Source: Bacteroidota bacterium
GTDB taxonomy: Bacteria > Bacteroidota > Bacteroidia > Chitinophagales > LD1
Direction of reading: 5' to 3'
DNA length: 44,748 nt
Assembly: GCA_947476645.1 (NCBI GenBank)
Contig: CANJRM010000018.1
Location: 1 to 44,748 of the forward strand
Shown: positions 18,080-25,248 of the stretch, in pieces
Layout: each line of letters starts with the position of its first letter
Numbering within the stretch: position 1 is the first letter of the stretch
The notes under the pieces: generated by a model
Told to the model about the DNA's origin: nothing
The model's input: only the letters and a program-made list of their open reading frames with translations
Databases searched by the model: none
Position numbers and translations under genes: made by a program

Positions 18080-18126
18080 CCTTCTGTTAGCGTTTTTGCC
18101 TCTACTGTTTTCTTATTTTTATACGC

Positions 18127-19503
18127 ATGAGTTATTTGCTCGACCTTGTAAAATCATTCGATGAAAAGGAGATGCAGCAGTTTCGCCAGTTAGATTTAAT
18201 TGGTAAAGAAGAATTGCTGCGCGATGAATATGCGGTGCATGCCACGCAGAAGAATTTTGATGAAGCTACTCTTCCATCAAAATTAAAACTCACGCCAAGC
18301 CATTTCGATAAAATCAATTCGGTCTTGCTTAAAAAAATCATCTTCCAGTTGTTTGGTGATGATTACAAAAAAATATTCAACGCCATTTTAGTTCGTGGTA
18401 AAAGTGCCTTGCTATTGCATGAATTAAAAATTATGCAGCGCCATGTTTTGAAAGAAAAAGACAAGGCACAGGAAATCAGTTTTTATCGTGCCGCTTTCGA
18501 TACCCTCTCACGCATGTTTCATCCTAATTACAATTCGAAACTAACGCACGAATACGGCAAAAAATATCTTTCTGCTCTTGGAAAAAACAAAACTATTGAA
18601 CACGAAGCATACGTAGCTTTGTTTGCGCATTACGGAGATATGATTGCCGAGTTCAACGCAGGCAATGAACTAACGTATCAGAAAAAGGCATGGGCTGTTT
18701 TAGAAAACTGGAACAAGAAACTTGATAGCATTACTAATTCTAGAGTTCATGCTTACTATCATTTTATACTGGGCAACTACTACAAGTATTACAGCAATAG
18801 TATTGAGCTTTTTATTAAAGCACAGGAAGACGGATTGAAAGCTTTAGAAAACGCTCCTGTAGAAACTAACAATATGCTGCGCGGAAGATTTCTTTGCGAA
18901 AACGGTGCGGGCTATATGGAGAAGAATGAATTTGACCGCGCACAAAGTTTTTATGAAAAGGCATTTGCGTTGAGCAATGAACAGTTTGTCAAAACAAACT
19001 TTCATGCAGGTAATTACTTTTTCGTTTGCCTGTGTAATGCGCAGCCCCAAAAGGCAAAGACCATTTTCGATACTTATTTACAACCGTTTTTGCAGGAGAG
19101 TGTTAACCGCTCGGTGCGGTTTGATATGATGAACAACAAGTTTATACTGTCGCTGCATTTGAAAGATTATGAAATGGCTTATGAGTATCTAAATAAAATG
19201 CGCAGCTATAAAAAAAATGAGGTAACGCATTACGGCAATATTCTGATTCGTTTCAGCGAAACACTTTATTACTATCTGCAAAAAGATTATCGCTTAGCTG
19301 CTTCACTCGCCAAAAAGAATTTAAAGTTTCTGCATTTACCCGAAAACAAAAGCCCGCAGTTTAATTACCACCGCCAGTATATTGACTGTATTGACAAGCT
19401 GATAAAAAAGAAAGAAGGCAAACTTCGCTTTCCCGAAAAGTTAGATGAAGAAATTGCCACGCTTCAGCAGGGCATATTTTGCATTTATAATTTGTTGCTG
19501 TAA
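18127..19503 (+). CDS. TPR-like all-helical protein of unknown function
   Basis: A 458-residue, highly charged, helical protein without signal peptide or membrane segment. The N-terminus (LLDLVKSFDEKEMQQFRQL...) is followed by regular helical hairpins. Some match the TPR pattern, for example the segment around GAGYMEKNEFDRAQSFYEKAFAL and the repeats containing LKDYEMAYEYLNKM. Similar long TPR-like cytosolic proteins are frequent in Bacteroidota and lack a defined role. It stands 47 bp after the histidine phosphatase gene on the same strand, and the gap is AT-rich and could hold its own promoter. No function is proposed beyond protein-protein interaction. Confidence 0.75.
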   Translation: MSYLLDLVKSFDEKEMQQFRQLDLIGKEELLRDEYAVHATQKNFDEATLPSKLKLTPSHFDKINSVLLKKIIFQLFGDDYKKIFNAILVRGKSALLLHELKIMQRHVLKEKDKAQEISFYRAAFDTLSRMFHPNYNSKLTHEYGKKYLSALGKNKTIEHEAYVALFAHYGDMIAEFNAGNELTYQKKAWAVLENWNKKLDSITNSRVHAYYHFILGNYYKYYSNSIELFIKAQEDGLKALENAPVETNNMLRGRFLCENGAGYMEKNEFDRAQSFYEKAFALSNEQFVKTNFHAGNYFFVCLCNAQPQKAKTIFDTYLQPFLQESVNRSVRFDMMNNKFILSLHLKDYEMAYEYLNKMRSYKKNEVTHYGNILIRFSETLYYYLQKDYRLAASLAKKNLKFLHLPENKSPQFNYHRQYIDCIDKLIKKKEGKLRFPEKLDEEIATLQQGIFCIYNLLL

Positions 19504-19615
19504 GCAAAATCCAAGCTCCCTGGTTTTTACTGTTTCTTACTAATTCCCGTTTACGGGGGTGGTGCCGCTGCATGTTTGCGCTGTAATTATTTTATAACAC
19601 AAAACATTTAGCAAA

Positions 19616-20177
19616 ATGAAAACAAAGTTTCACGAACTCATCTTTCTTAAAATCAGAAATGTGAGTAAAAACAAATTTACACTCGCAGTGTTGCTCTTCG
19701 CAGCACAAATCGTACTGGCACAAATTCCTTCAAACGGTTTAATCGCTTATTTCCCTTTCAACGGAAATGCCAACGACCAAAGCGGCAACGGCAATAACGG
19801 CACTCCGTCTTCGGGGTATATTTATGCCAATACTCCGCCTGTATTAACAGCTGACCGAAACAGCGTAGCCAACAGTGCTTACGATTTTCAACCCGGTGTA
19901 TTATGCTACAATGGATAACGGCACCTGTCAGTTTACTGGTCGCGCAGTGTTTTGGTTCGATAGCCCTCGCGAGTTCACAACCGTTTACCTCAACAACGCA
20001 CAGAGTTACATTACACAATACTATCCCGCAGCTTTGCCATCATGTGGTTCAAACGGCTGTGCAAATTTTACAGTGCCCTCAGGCACTTATACTTATCATG
20101 CTGAATCAACCATAAGTACCTGGGATGGCACAATGACTGTTTATGCGGGTGAATGCTCGCTTATTCTTTTGAATTGA
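19616..20177 (+). pseudogene. Broken secreted LamG-type protein joined to a beta-rich C-terminal domain
   Basis: The first frame (19616-19918) has a signal peptide ending near LAQ and then the opening of a LamG/concanavalin-like domain (GLIAYFPFNGNANDQSGNGNNG, later NSVANSAYDF). It stops at a TAA right after LCYNG. A second frame, shifted by one, covers 19875-20177 and encodes an about 85-residue domain (FTGRAVFWFDS, SCGSNGCANFTVPSGTYTYHA, WDGTMTVYAGECSLILL) of a type found at the C-terminus of Bacteroidota exported proteins. Most of the LamG domain (about 130-150 residues normally) is missing. The simplest reading is an internal deletion that fused two ends out of frame. Real frameshift or sequencing error should both be considered. 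Confidence 0.65.
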
Positions 20178-20181
20178 ACCT

Positions 20182-20283
20182 TTACTTCTTCTTCCTCTCG
20201 CGTTTAAAAATGCGATACACAAAAACACCTAAACCAATTACAAAGGCAAGCATTACTATAAGCATTGGATACAGAACAATCAT
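20182..20283 (-). CDS. 33-residue single-span membrane microprotein
   Basis: An ATG at 20281-20283 opens a 33-codon frame (MIVLYPMLIVMLAFVIGLGV, then FVYRIFKRERKKK) ending in TAA. It has one hydrophobic helix of about 23 residues and a strongly basic tail, as in a single-pass inner-membrane protein with the tail in the cytosol (positive-inside rule). It starts 10 bp after the stop codon of the GNAT gene on the same strand, which suggests cotranscription. Function unknown. Confidence 0.6.
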   Translation of the reverse strand: MIVLYPMLIVMLAFVIGLGVFVYRIFKRERKKK

Positions 20284-20293
20284 GGAAAGGTCC

Positions 20294-20755
20294 TTAGTTT
20301 TTGTTGGTGTTATCGACTACTAGCTTCTTCTCCATGGTATAATGTGCAATGTTCACCTCGACAAACTCATCGCTTACAATTTGGTATCCCATGCTTTCAT
20401 AAAAAGGCACAGCCGTTTTGCGGGCATTGCAAAACATAATTTCAAAACCGTTTTCCAAAGCATACTTCTCTCCTGCTGCTGATAATTTTCTGCCTAATCC
20501 TTTTCCTTGTTCTGCTTCTTCCACCGCCACCTGACGCATCTTCATTCGTTTGTTTTCGCTACGGGTTAGTGTAATACAGGCAAGTATTTTATCGTTTTCA
20601 AACAGTCCTAAATGAACATCCTGTTTATCTTTTTCTAATTCATCGGTAGTAAATTCTAAACCCAATGGCACGCGAAGAATTCGATAACGTAATTGCAATG
20701 CTTTAGTGTATTCGGGCGAAGGGCAAGAGAGTATTTTAATGCGTCTATTTAGCAT
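20294..20755 (-). CDS. GNAT family N-acetyltransferase
   Basis: A protein of 153 residues. The acetyl-CoA-binding motif A is visible as MRQVAVEEAEQGKGLGRKLSAAGEKYALENG, fitting the (Q/R)xxGxG/A pattern. Motif B follows with IMFCNARKTAVPFYESMGYQIV, where the tyrosine and the FYExxGY segment are typical. The N-terminal part (RYRILRVPLGLEF) resembles the ElaA/YjdJ-type small GNATs. The substrate is not predictable. The ATG lies inside an 18-bp perfect palindrome (20748-20765). It appears to be cotranscribed with the downstream microprotein. Confidence 0.88.
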   Translation of the reverse strand: MLNRRIKILSCPSPEYTKALQLRYRILRVPLGLEFTTDELEKDKQDVHLGLFENDKILACITLTRSENKRMKMRQVAVEEAEQGKGLGRKLSAAGEKYALENGFEIMFCNARKTAVPFYESMGYQIVSDEFVEVNIAHYTMEKKLVVDNTNKN

Positions 20756-20765
20756 GCATGCTAAA
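20748..20765. promoter_or_regulatory. 18-bp perfect palindrome over the GNAT start codon
   Basis: TTTAGCATGCATGCTAAA reads identically on both strands and covers the GNAT start codon (20753-20755). Such a site could be an operator for a dimeric repressor or an RNA hairpin hiding the start. Only one copy was noticed in the window, so the role is speculative. Confidence 0.4.
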
Positions 20766-20790
20766 AAAGTAAAATTGCAATAAACCAGGG

Positions 20791-20820
20791 TTGGAAATAG
20801 AAAGATTTATTTTACTTTCG
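20791..20820 (+). promoter_or_regulatory. Candidate Bacteroidota promoter for the 133-aa exported protein
   Basis: TTG at 20791-20793 and TACTTTCG at 20813-20820 are separated by 19 bp, matching the -33 TTG / -7 TAnnTTTG arrangement with one mismatch. The predicted transcript would begin about 17 bp ahead of the ATG at 20844. Confidence 0.5.
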
Positions 20821-20843
20821 AACACACAAAAAATAAAACAATC

Positions 20844-21245
20844 ATGAAAAAATTATTCATCGCAATGGCTGTAGTAGTATCTTTTTTGGGAATGGTAAAC
20901 GCTCAAGCCGCACAAACAACAAGAACAGGAGCTACTGAAAAACTTCCAGAAGTAAGAGCTAAAGAGATGGTATCTAAAATCAATACTGCCGTTAGTCTTA
21001 CAGGCAATCAATTTGGTACAGTAAACAATCTTTACATCGAATTCTTTAAAAAGCAAGATGCTTTAAGAGCACAAAAAACTACATTAGGTGCACAGGTATT
21101 TGAAGAAAAAATGGATGCCTTAAAGAGCGAACGCGATGCACAATTGAGCAAACTATTAACTGCTGAGCAAAACAAAAAATTTGAAGTAGCTAAGGCTGAG
21201 CAAAAAGCAGAAAAAGAAACTAGAGCAAAAACTACCACCAAGTAA
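20844..21245 (+). CDS. Small exported helical protein, Spy/CpxP-like appearance
   Basis: A protein of 133 residues. The signal peptide MKKLFIAMAVVVSFLGMVNAQA is followed by a charged, all-helical mature part with two LTxxQ-like places: VSLTGNQFGTVNNL and LLTAEQNKKFE. That arrangement is reminiscent of periplasmic chaperone-like Spy/CpxP proteins and of short Bacteroidota DUF4890-type proteins, but similarity is low, so the name is tentative. It ends in a lysine- and threonine-rich tail. It has its own promoter-like site and a strong terminator, so it is a single-gene unit. Confidence 0.72.
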   Translation: MKKLFIAMAVVVSFLGMVNAQAAQTTRTGATEKLPEVRAKEMVSKINTAVSLTGNQFGTVNNLYIEFFKKQDALRAQKTTLGAQVFEEKMDALKSERDAQLSKLLTAEQNKKFEVAKAEQKAEKETRAKTTTK

Positions 21246-21264
21246 TTTTAACTCCTGAACAACA

Positions 21265-21301
21265 TAAAAAAAGCGAAGTGGTTAATCACTTCGCTTTTTT
21301 T
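21265..21301. terminator. Strong bidirectional rho-independent terminator
   Basis: A 10-bp perfect stem (AAGCGAAGTG at 21271-21280, CACTTCGCTT at 21287-21296) with a 6-nt loop, flanked by an A run on the left and a T run on the right. It works for the small exported protein gene and for the convergent gpmI gene. Confidence 0.88.
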
Positions 21302-21323
21302 ATGTGCGTATGCTAACTATTCT

Positions 21324-22838
21324 CTAAAACAAACTCACTCCCGTCATTTCTTTCGGCTGTTCAATCTCCATCAATTTCAAAATTGTCGGTGCAATATCTG
21401 CCAGTTTACCCTGATGCAATGCGGGCTTAAAATCCTTGTCAATTAAAAAGAAAGGAACAGGATTCATAGTGTGTGCCGTGTTAGGAGAGCCGTCATCATT
21501 AATCATGTAATCGGCATTACCATGGTCGGCAGTAATTAGAATGGTGTAATCGTTGGCTAAAGCGAGTTCACTGATTCGTTGCGCGCAACTGTCAACTGTT
21601 TCTGCAGCTTTTATGGCGGCAGAAAAAACTCCGGTGTGACCAACCATATCGGTGTTTGCAAAATTAATGCAGACAAAATCGGGAAGGTTAGTTTTAATTT
21701 CTTCGAGAATCATTTCTGTAAGTGGAAACGCGCTCATCTCGGGTTGCAAATCATAGGTGGCAACTTTAGCTGATGGAGCCATCAACCGTTTCTCTCCTTT
21801 AAATTCTTTTTCTCTTCCTCCGCTAAAGAAAAAAGTAACGTGGGGATACTTTTCTGTTTCAGCTGCACGAACTTGTGTTTTGTTGTTTTGCTCCAGCACT
21901 TCACCCAAGGTCATGGTTAAATCATCGTTCGAAAAAATATTGGCAACACCTTTAAATGAGTGGTCATAAATCGTCATCGTAGTATAATGAAGGTTCAGCT
22001 TTTTCATTCCAAAATCAGGAAAATCCTCTTGTGTTAATGCTTTGGTTATTTCGCGACAACGGTCAGTTCTGAAATTAAAACACACAACGGCATCATCGTC
22101 TTGAATTGGCGCAAAATTTTGTTCCACTACAATCGGCTTAATAAATTCATCGGTTACATTTTCACTGTAACTTTGTTGAATGGCAGCGGCTGCATCGTTT
22201 GTTTTTTCACCAACTCCTTTGGTCAATAAATCATACGCCAGTTTCACACGCTCCCAACGATTATCTCTATCCATCGCATAATATCTTCCGCATACACTTG
22301 CAACTCTTCCAACAGAATTTTTCAAATGCTCATTCAACTCATTGATAAAACCCAAACCGCTTTTAGGGTCGCAATCTCTTCCATCGGTAAATGCATGAAT
22401 GAAAACTTTATCGCTCTGCAAACCATTCTCTTTTGCTATGTCGCACAATGCTTTCAGGTGATTAATATGCGAATGCACACCACCATCCGAAACCAAGCCA
22501 ATAAAATGAAGCGGTTTATTTTTCTGCTTTGCATAACGAATAGCATCAAGCAGCTTTTCGTTCTTCGCCAAGTCTCCGTTCCTGATAGCTACATTAATTC
22601 GCTGCAACTCCTGATACACAATTCTTCCCGCACCAATATTCAAATGCCCCACCTCACTGTTTCCCATTTGTCCATCGGGCAAACCAACAGCTTCGCTGTG
22701 CGTAGTCAATTCAGTGTTTGGATAATTCTTGTAAAGGGAATCAACAAAAGGAGTTTTTGCTTGTGCAATTGCACTGCGTTTCGGGTCGGGTCCGTGTCCC
22801 CAGCCATCTAGTATTATGAGGATAACTTTTTTAGTCAT
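21324..22838 (-). CDS. gpmI: 2,3-bisphosphoglycerate-independent phosphoglycerate mutase
   Basis: Glycolytic enzyme of 504 residues converting 3-phosphoglycerate to 2-phosphoglycerate; it belongs to the alkaline phosphatase superfamily and binds two Mn ions. N-terminal metal site KVILIILDGWGHG; serine nucleophile in QMGNSEVGHLNIGAGR; phosphoglycerate-binding residues in GLVSDGGVHSH and FTDGRD; C-terminal metal ligands in ICINFANTDMVGHTG-type and ITADHGNADYM motifs. Length is normal. The start is the ATG at 22838, directly before TKKVILIILDGWG; a TTG three codons up is in frame. A TAACTTTG box lies immediately upstream. Confidence 0.97.
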   Translation of the reverse strand: MTKKVILIILDGWGHGPDPKRSAIAQAKTPFVDSLYKNYPNTELTTHSEAVGLPDGQMGNSEVGHLNIGAGRIVYQELQRINVAIRNGDLAKNEKLLDAIRYAKQKNKPLHFIGLVSDGGVHSHINHLKALCDIAKENGLQSDKVFIHAFTDGRDCDPKSGLGFINELNEHLKNSVGRVASVCGRYYAMDRDNRWERVKLAYDLLTKGVGEKTNDAAAAIQQSYSENVTDEFIKPIVVEQNFAPIQDDDAVVCFNFRTDRCREITKALTQEDFPDFGMKKLNLHYTTMTIYDHSFKGVANIFSNDDLTMTLGEVLEQNNKTQVRAAETEKYPHVTFFFSGGREKEFKGEKRLMAPSAKVATYDLQPEMSAFPLTEMILEEIKTNLPDFVCINFANTDMVGHTGVFSAAIKAAETVDSCAQRISELALANDYTILITADHGNADYMINDDGSPNTAHTMNPVPFFLIDKDFKPALHQGKLADIAPTILKLMEIEQPKEMTGVSLF

Positions 22839-22844
22839 GGAGCG

Positions 22845-22852
22845 CAAAGTTA
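22845..22852 (-). promoter_or_regulatory. Candidate -7 element for gpmI
   Basis: The minus strand reads TAACTTTG, an exact fit to TAnnTTTG, ending only 6 bp before the gpmI ATG. That would give an almost leaderless transcript. No matching -33 TTG was found, so support is partial. Confidence 0.3.
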
Positions 22853-22932
22853 TTCGAGTTTCTTACTTTTAACATACGATTTGTATTTCCATTGGCATGA
22901 TATTCGACAGTCTACCCTACGAAAATTCAGTT

Positions 22933-23331
22933 ATGAAAAAGAATGTTTTAAAAATGCTCGCTGTAATCCTTGTTACAGTTGTTTTAAGTAACAATCAGGC
23001 AAAAGCACAGAGTTTTGAAGGAATTGCATCAAGCATACGCACTGGAAATGCTTCTGCCCTTTCGGCAAACTTTCAGAGCAATGTGGAAATAACTGTTAAA
23101 GATGCGGGTAATTCGTATAGTAAGAGCCAGGGCGAAATGGTATTGAAGAATTTTTTCAGCACACATCAACCAAAGAGTTTTGCGATAGCGCATGAAGGAA
23201 CATCGCCAGAAGGCTCGAAATATTTTATCGGTAATCTTTCTACTTCAGCGGGGAACTACCGCACTTACGTTTACGCAAAAACTTCGAACGGCACTTTGAT
23301 TATTCAGGAGATACGATTTGAAGAGCAGTAA
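22933..23331 (+). CDS. DUF4783 family exported protein
   Basis: A protein of 132 residues counted from the ATG at 22933, which begins the signal peptide (MKKNVLKMLAVILVTVVLS...KAQS). An upstream in-frame ATG at 22897 would add 12 polar residues in front and is less likely. The mature part (SFEGIASSIRTGNASALSANF, VEITVKDAGNSYSKSQGEMVLKNFF, FAIAHEGTSPEGSKYFIGNL, YRTYVYAKTSNGTLIIQEIRFE) matches DUF4783, an NTF2-like periplasmic fold. In Bacteroidota this family commonly precedes nadC, as here. Its function is not known; the fold suggests small-ligand binding. Confidence 0.88.
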   Translation: MKKNVLKMLAVILVTVVLSNNQAKAQSFEGIASSIRTGNASALSANFQSNVEITVKDAGNSYSKSQGEMVLKNFFSTHQPKSFAIAHEGTSPEGSKYFIGNLSTSAGNYRTYVYAKTSNGTLIIQEIRFEEQ

Positions 23332-23361
23332 AATCTCCATCGTAATTTCAAACCAAAATAT

Positions 23362-23389
23362 AAGCGAGTCGGCAACGGCTCGCTTTTTT
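23362..23389 (+). terminator. Rho-independent terminator after the DUF4783 gene
   Basis: A stem AAGCGAGTCG / CGGCTCGCTT with a GCAA tetraloop (one G-T pair), followed by a T run. It stands between the DUF4783 gene and nadC, so nadC is likely to have some independent expression. Confidence 0.78.
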
Positions 23390-23417
23390 GTTTCCCAAAA
23401 ATCTATTTTCACGCCTT

Positions 23418-24278
23418 ATGAGTTATAGCATTGTAAAATTTATTGACGAAGCCTTAGCCGAAGATATAGTAGATGCCAACGGGATAATCACTACGGGTGA
23501 CCATTCTTCCTTGGCTTGCATTCAAGGCGACAAAACAGGAGCAGCACAATTGCTTTGCAAGGCAGAAGGAATTTTAGCAGGAGTCGAACTGGCAGAAATG
23601 ATTTGCGGAAGAGTAGATATTGAATTGCGTTTCGAAAAAATATTGCAAGATGGAACAGCTATTAAGAAAGGAGATATTGCTTTCAAGATTTATGGGGAAG
23701 TAAAATCCATTCTTCGTGCCGAAAGAATCATTCTGAACTTTATGCAGCGCATGAGCGGCATTGCTACTAACACCTCAATGTTTGTAAAGGCAGTTGAAGG
23801 AACTAACTCAAAAATTCTTGATACCCGAAAAACAACTCCCAACTTCCGTTACTTCGAAAAATGGGCGGTGCGCATTGGAGGTGGACACAATCATCGCTTC
23901 GGACTGTATGATATGATTATGCTCAAAGACAACCATATTGATTTTTGTGGAGGAATTACAAAAGCCATTGAAGCGGTGAAAGATTATCAGCTAAAAAATA
24001 AGTTGAACCTTCCTGTTGAAATTGAAACCAGAACGTTGAAAGATGTAGAAGAAGTTTTAAAAGCAGGAGAAGTTACACGTATCATGTTCGACAACTTTAC
24101 TCCTGAAATAATGAAGCAGGCAGTACAGTTGGTCAACCATAAATTTGAAACAGAGGCGAGCGGAGGAATTACTTTGGACACAGTTCGTTCATTTGCTGAA
24201 ACTGGAGTTGATTTTATTTCAGTGGGAGCATTGACACACTCTTCACCATCACTTGATTTAAGTTTGAAAGCGATTTAA
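23418..24278 (+). CDS. nadC: Nicotinate-nucleotide diphosphorylase (carboxylating)
   Basis: Quinolinate phosphoribosyltransferase, the NAD de novo step that converts quinolinate and PRPP to nicotinate mononucleotide. Core motifs: GDHSSLACIQGDKTGAAQLLCKAEGILAG, ILNFMQRMSGIAT, ILDTRKTTPNFRYFEKWAVRIGGGHNHRFGLYDMIMLKDNH (split here by description: the DTRKTTP loop, the GGxxNHR loop and the LKDNH strand), the EIETRTL glutamate and the terminal GGITLDTVRSFAETGVDFISVGALTHS. 286 residues is normal. The ATG at 23418 was chosen over a TTG at 23388 that overlaps the upstream terminator. It is 1 bp from the lipid kinase gene. Confidence 0.96.
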   Translation: MSYSIVKFIDEALAEDIVDANGIITTGDHSSLACIQGDKTGAAQLLCKAEGILAGVELAEMICGRVDIELRFEKILQDGTAIKKGDIAFKIYGEVKSILRAERIILNFMQRMSGIATNTSMFVKAVEGTNSKILDTRKTTPNFRYFEKWAVRIGGGHNHRFGLYDMIMLKDNHIDFCGGITKAIEAVKDYQLKNKLNLPVEIETRTLKDVEEVLKAGEVTRIMFDNFTPEIMKQAVQLVNHKFETEASGGITLDTVRSFAETGVDFISVGALTHSSPSLDLSLKAI

Positions 24279-24279
24279 A

Positions 24280-25191
24280 ATGGAACCTACAGAAAAGAAA
24301 AAAATCATTTTCATCATCAATCCTATTTCAGGCGTTTACAGCAAGAGTAATATTCCTGAAAAAATTGCACGTTACATTGATTATGTAAAATATGATTACA
24401 CCATTCGCTTTACACAATATGCCGGTCACGCTACTTTGATTGCGCAGCAAGCGGTTGAAGAAGGCTACCATGTTTGTGTAGCTATTGGTGGTGACGGCAG
24501 CATTAACGATGTGGCTCAAAGTTTAATAGGAACCAAAACTGCGTTGGGGGTTATTCCATTCGGCTCCGGCAATGGATTTGCTACCCATTTAAAAATCCCT
24601 CCGCGCAATGCTGAAGGAGCGCTTCATGTATTGAACACCGGCAAAACAGTAAAACTCGATTTAGTAAAATCAAACCTTCGCTACTTTGTAAGTAATGCGG
24701 GTTTCGGTCTTGATTCATCAGTGGCAAGAAGGTTTCACCATCATAAAGTCCGCGGACTGAGTTCGTATGCATGGGCGGGACTGAAAGAATTATTTTTTTA
24801 CTTCCAGCCCTATCATACCACCGTTGAAATTGATGACATTACTATTGAACGCGATTTCTTTCTATTCACTGCGTTTAACGCTAACCAGTATGGTTACGAT
24901 TTTGCCGTGTTCCCTTTTACCAGTTTAAAAGATGGAGTGATGGATGTAATTGTGCTGAACAAATTTCGGCTTTCAAAATTGCTTTACATTGTGGGTTGTC
25001 TGTTACTTAAAAGACCTGACCTGATTAAGGAGGCAGAACAATACCGCGCCAAAAAAGTGCGTATTCACGGTAACAAAAAAATGTGTTATCAGTTCGATGG
25101 AGACTCTCTCATCTATCACGATGATGTTACTTTTGAAATAGTGCCGCAATGCATTGACGTAATCGTTCCCGAAGACTTAAATGCGTATTAA
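24280..25191 (+). CDS. Diacylglycerol/lipid kinase family protein (DgkB/YegS-like)
   Basis: A protein of 303 residues with the DAGK catalytic domain. The N-terminal nucleotide-binding strand is IIFIINPISG; the family loop is VAIGGDGSINDVAQSL, with the GGDGT-type signature changed to GGDGS; substrate loop IPFGSGNGFATHLKIP. The C-terminal sandwich domain includes CYQFDGDSLIYHDDVTFEIVPQ. Such kinases phosphorylate diacylglycerol, undecaprenol, sphingoid bases or related lipids at the inner membrane. The exact lipid cannot be told. It directly follows nadC with a 1-bp gap, so the two are probably translated from one message, although no functional link is obvious. Confidence 0.9.
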   Translation: MEPTEKKKIIFIINPISGVYSKSNIPEKIARYIDYVKYDYTIRFTQYAGHATLIAQQAVEEGYHVCVAIGGDGSINDVAQSLIGTKTALGVIPFGSGNGFATHLKIPPRNAEGALHVLNTGKTVKLDLVKSNLRYFVSNAGFGLDSSVARRFHHHKVRGLSSYAWAGLKELFFYFQPYHTTVEIDDITIERDFFLFTAFNANQYGYDFAVFPFTSLKDGVMDVIVLNKFRLSKLLYIVGCLLLKRPDLIKEAEQYRAKKVRIHGNKKMCYQFDGDSLIYHDDVTFEIVPQCIDVIVPEDLNAY

Positions 25192-25248
25192 AGGAACACC
25201 AATACGCCAACTCCGCTTTTATATCTTAGCGCACTTAAATTTTTCAGC

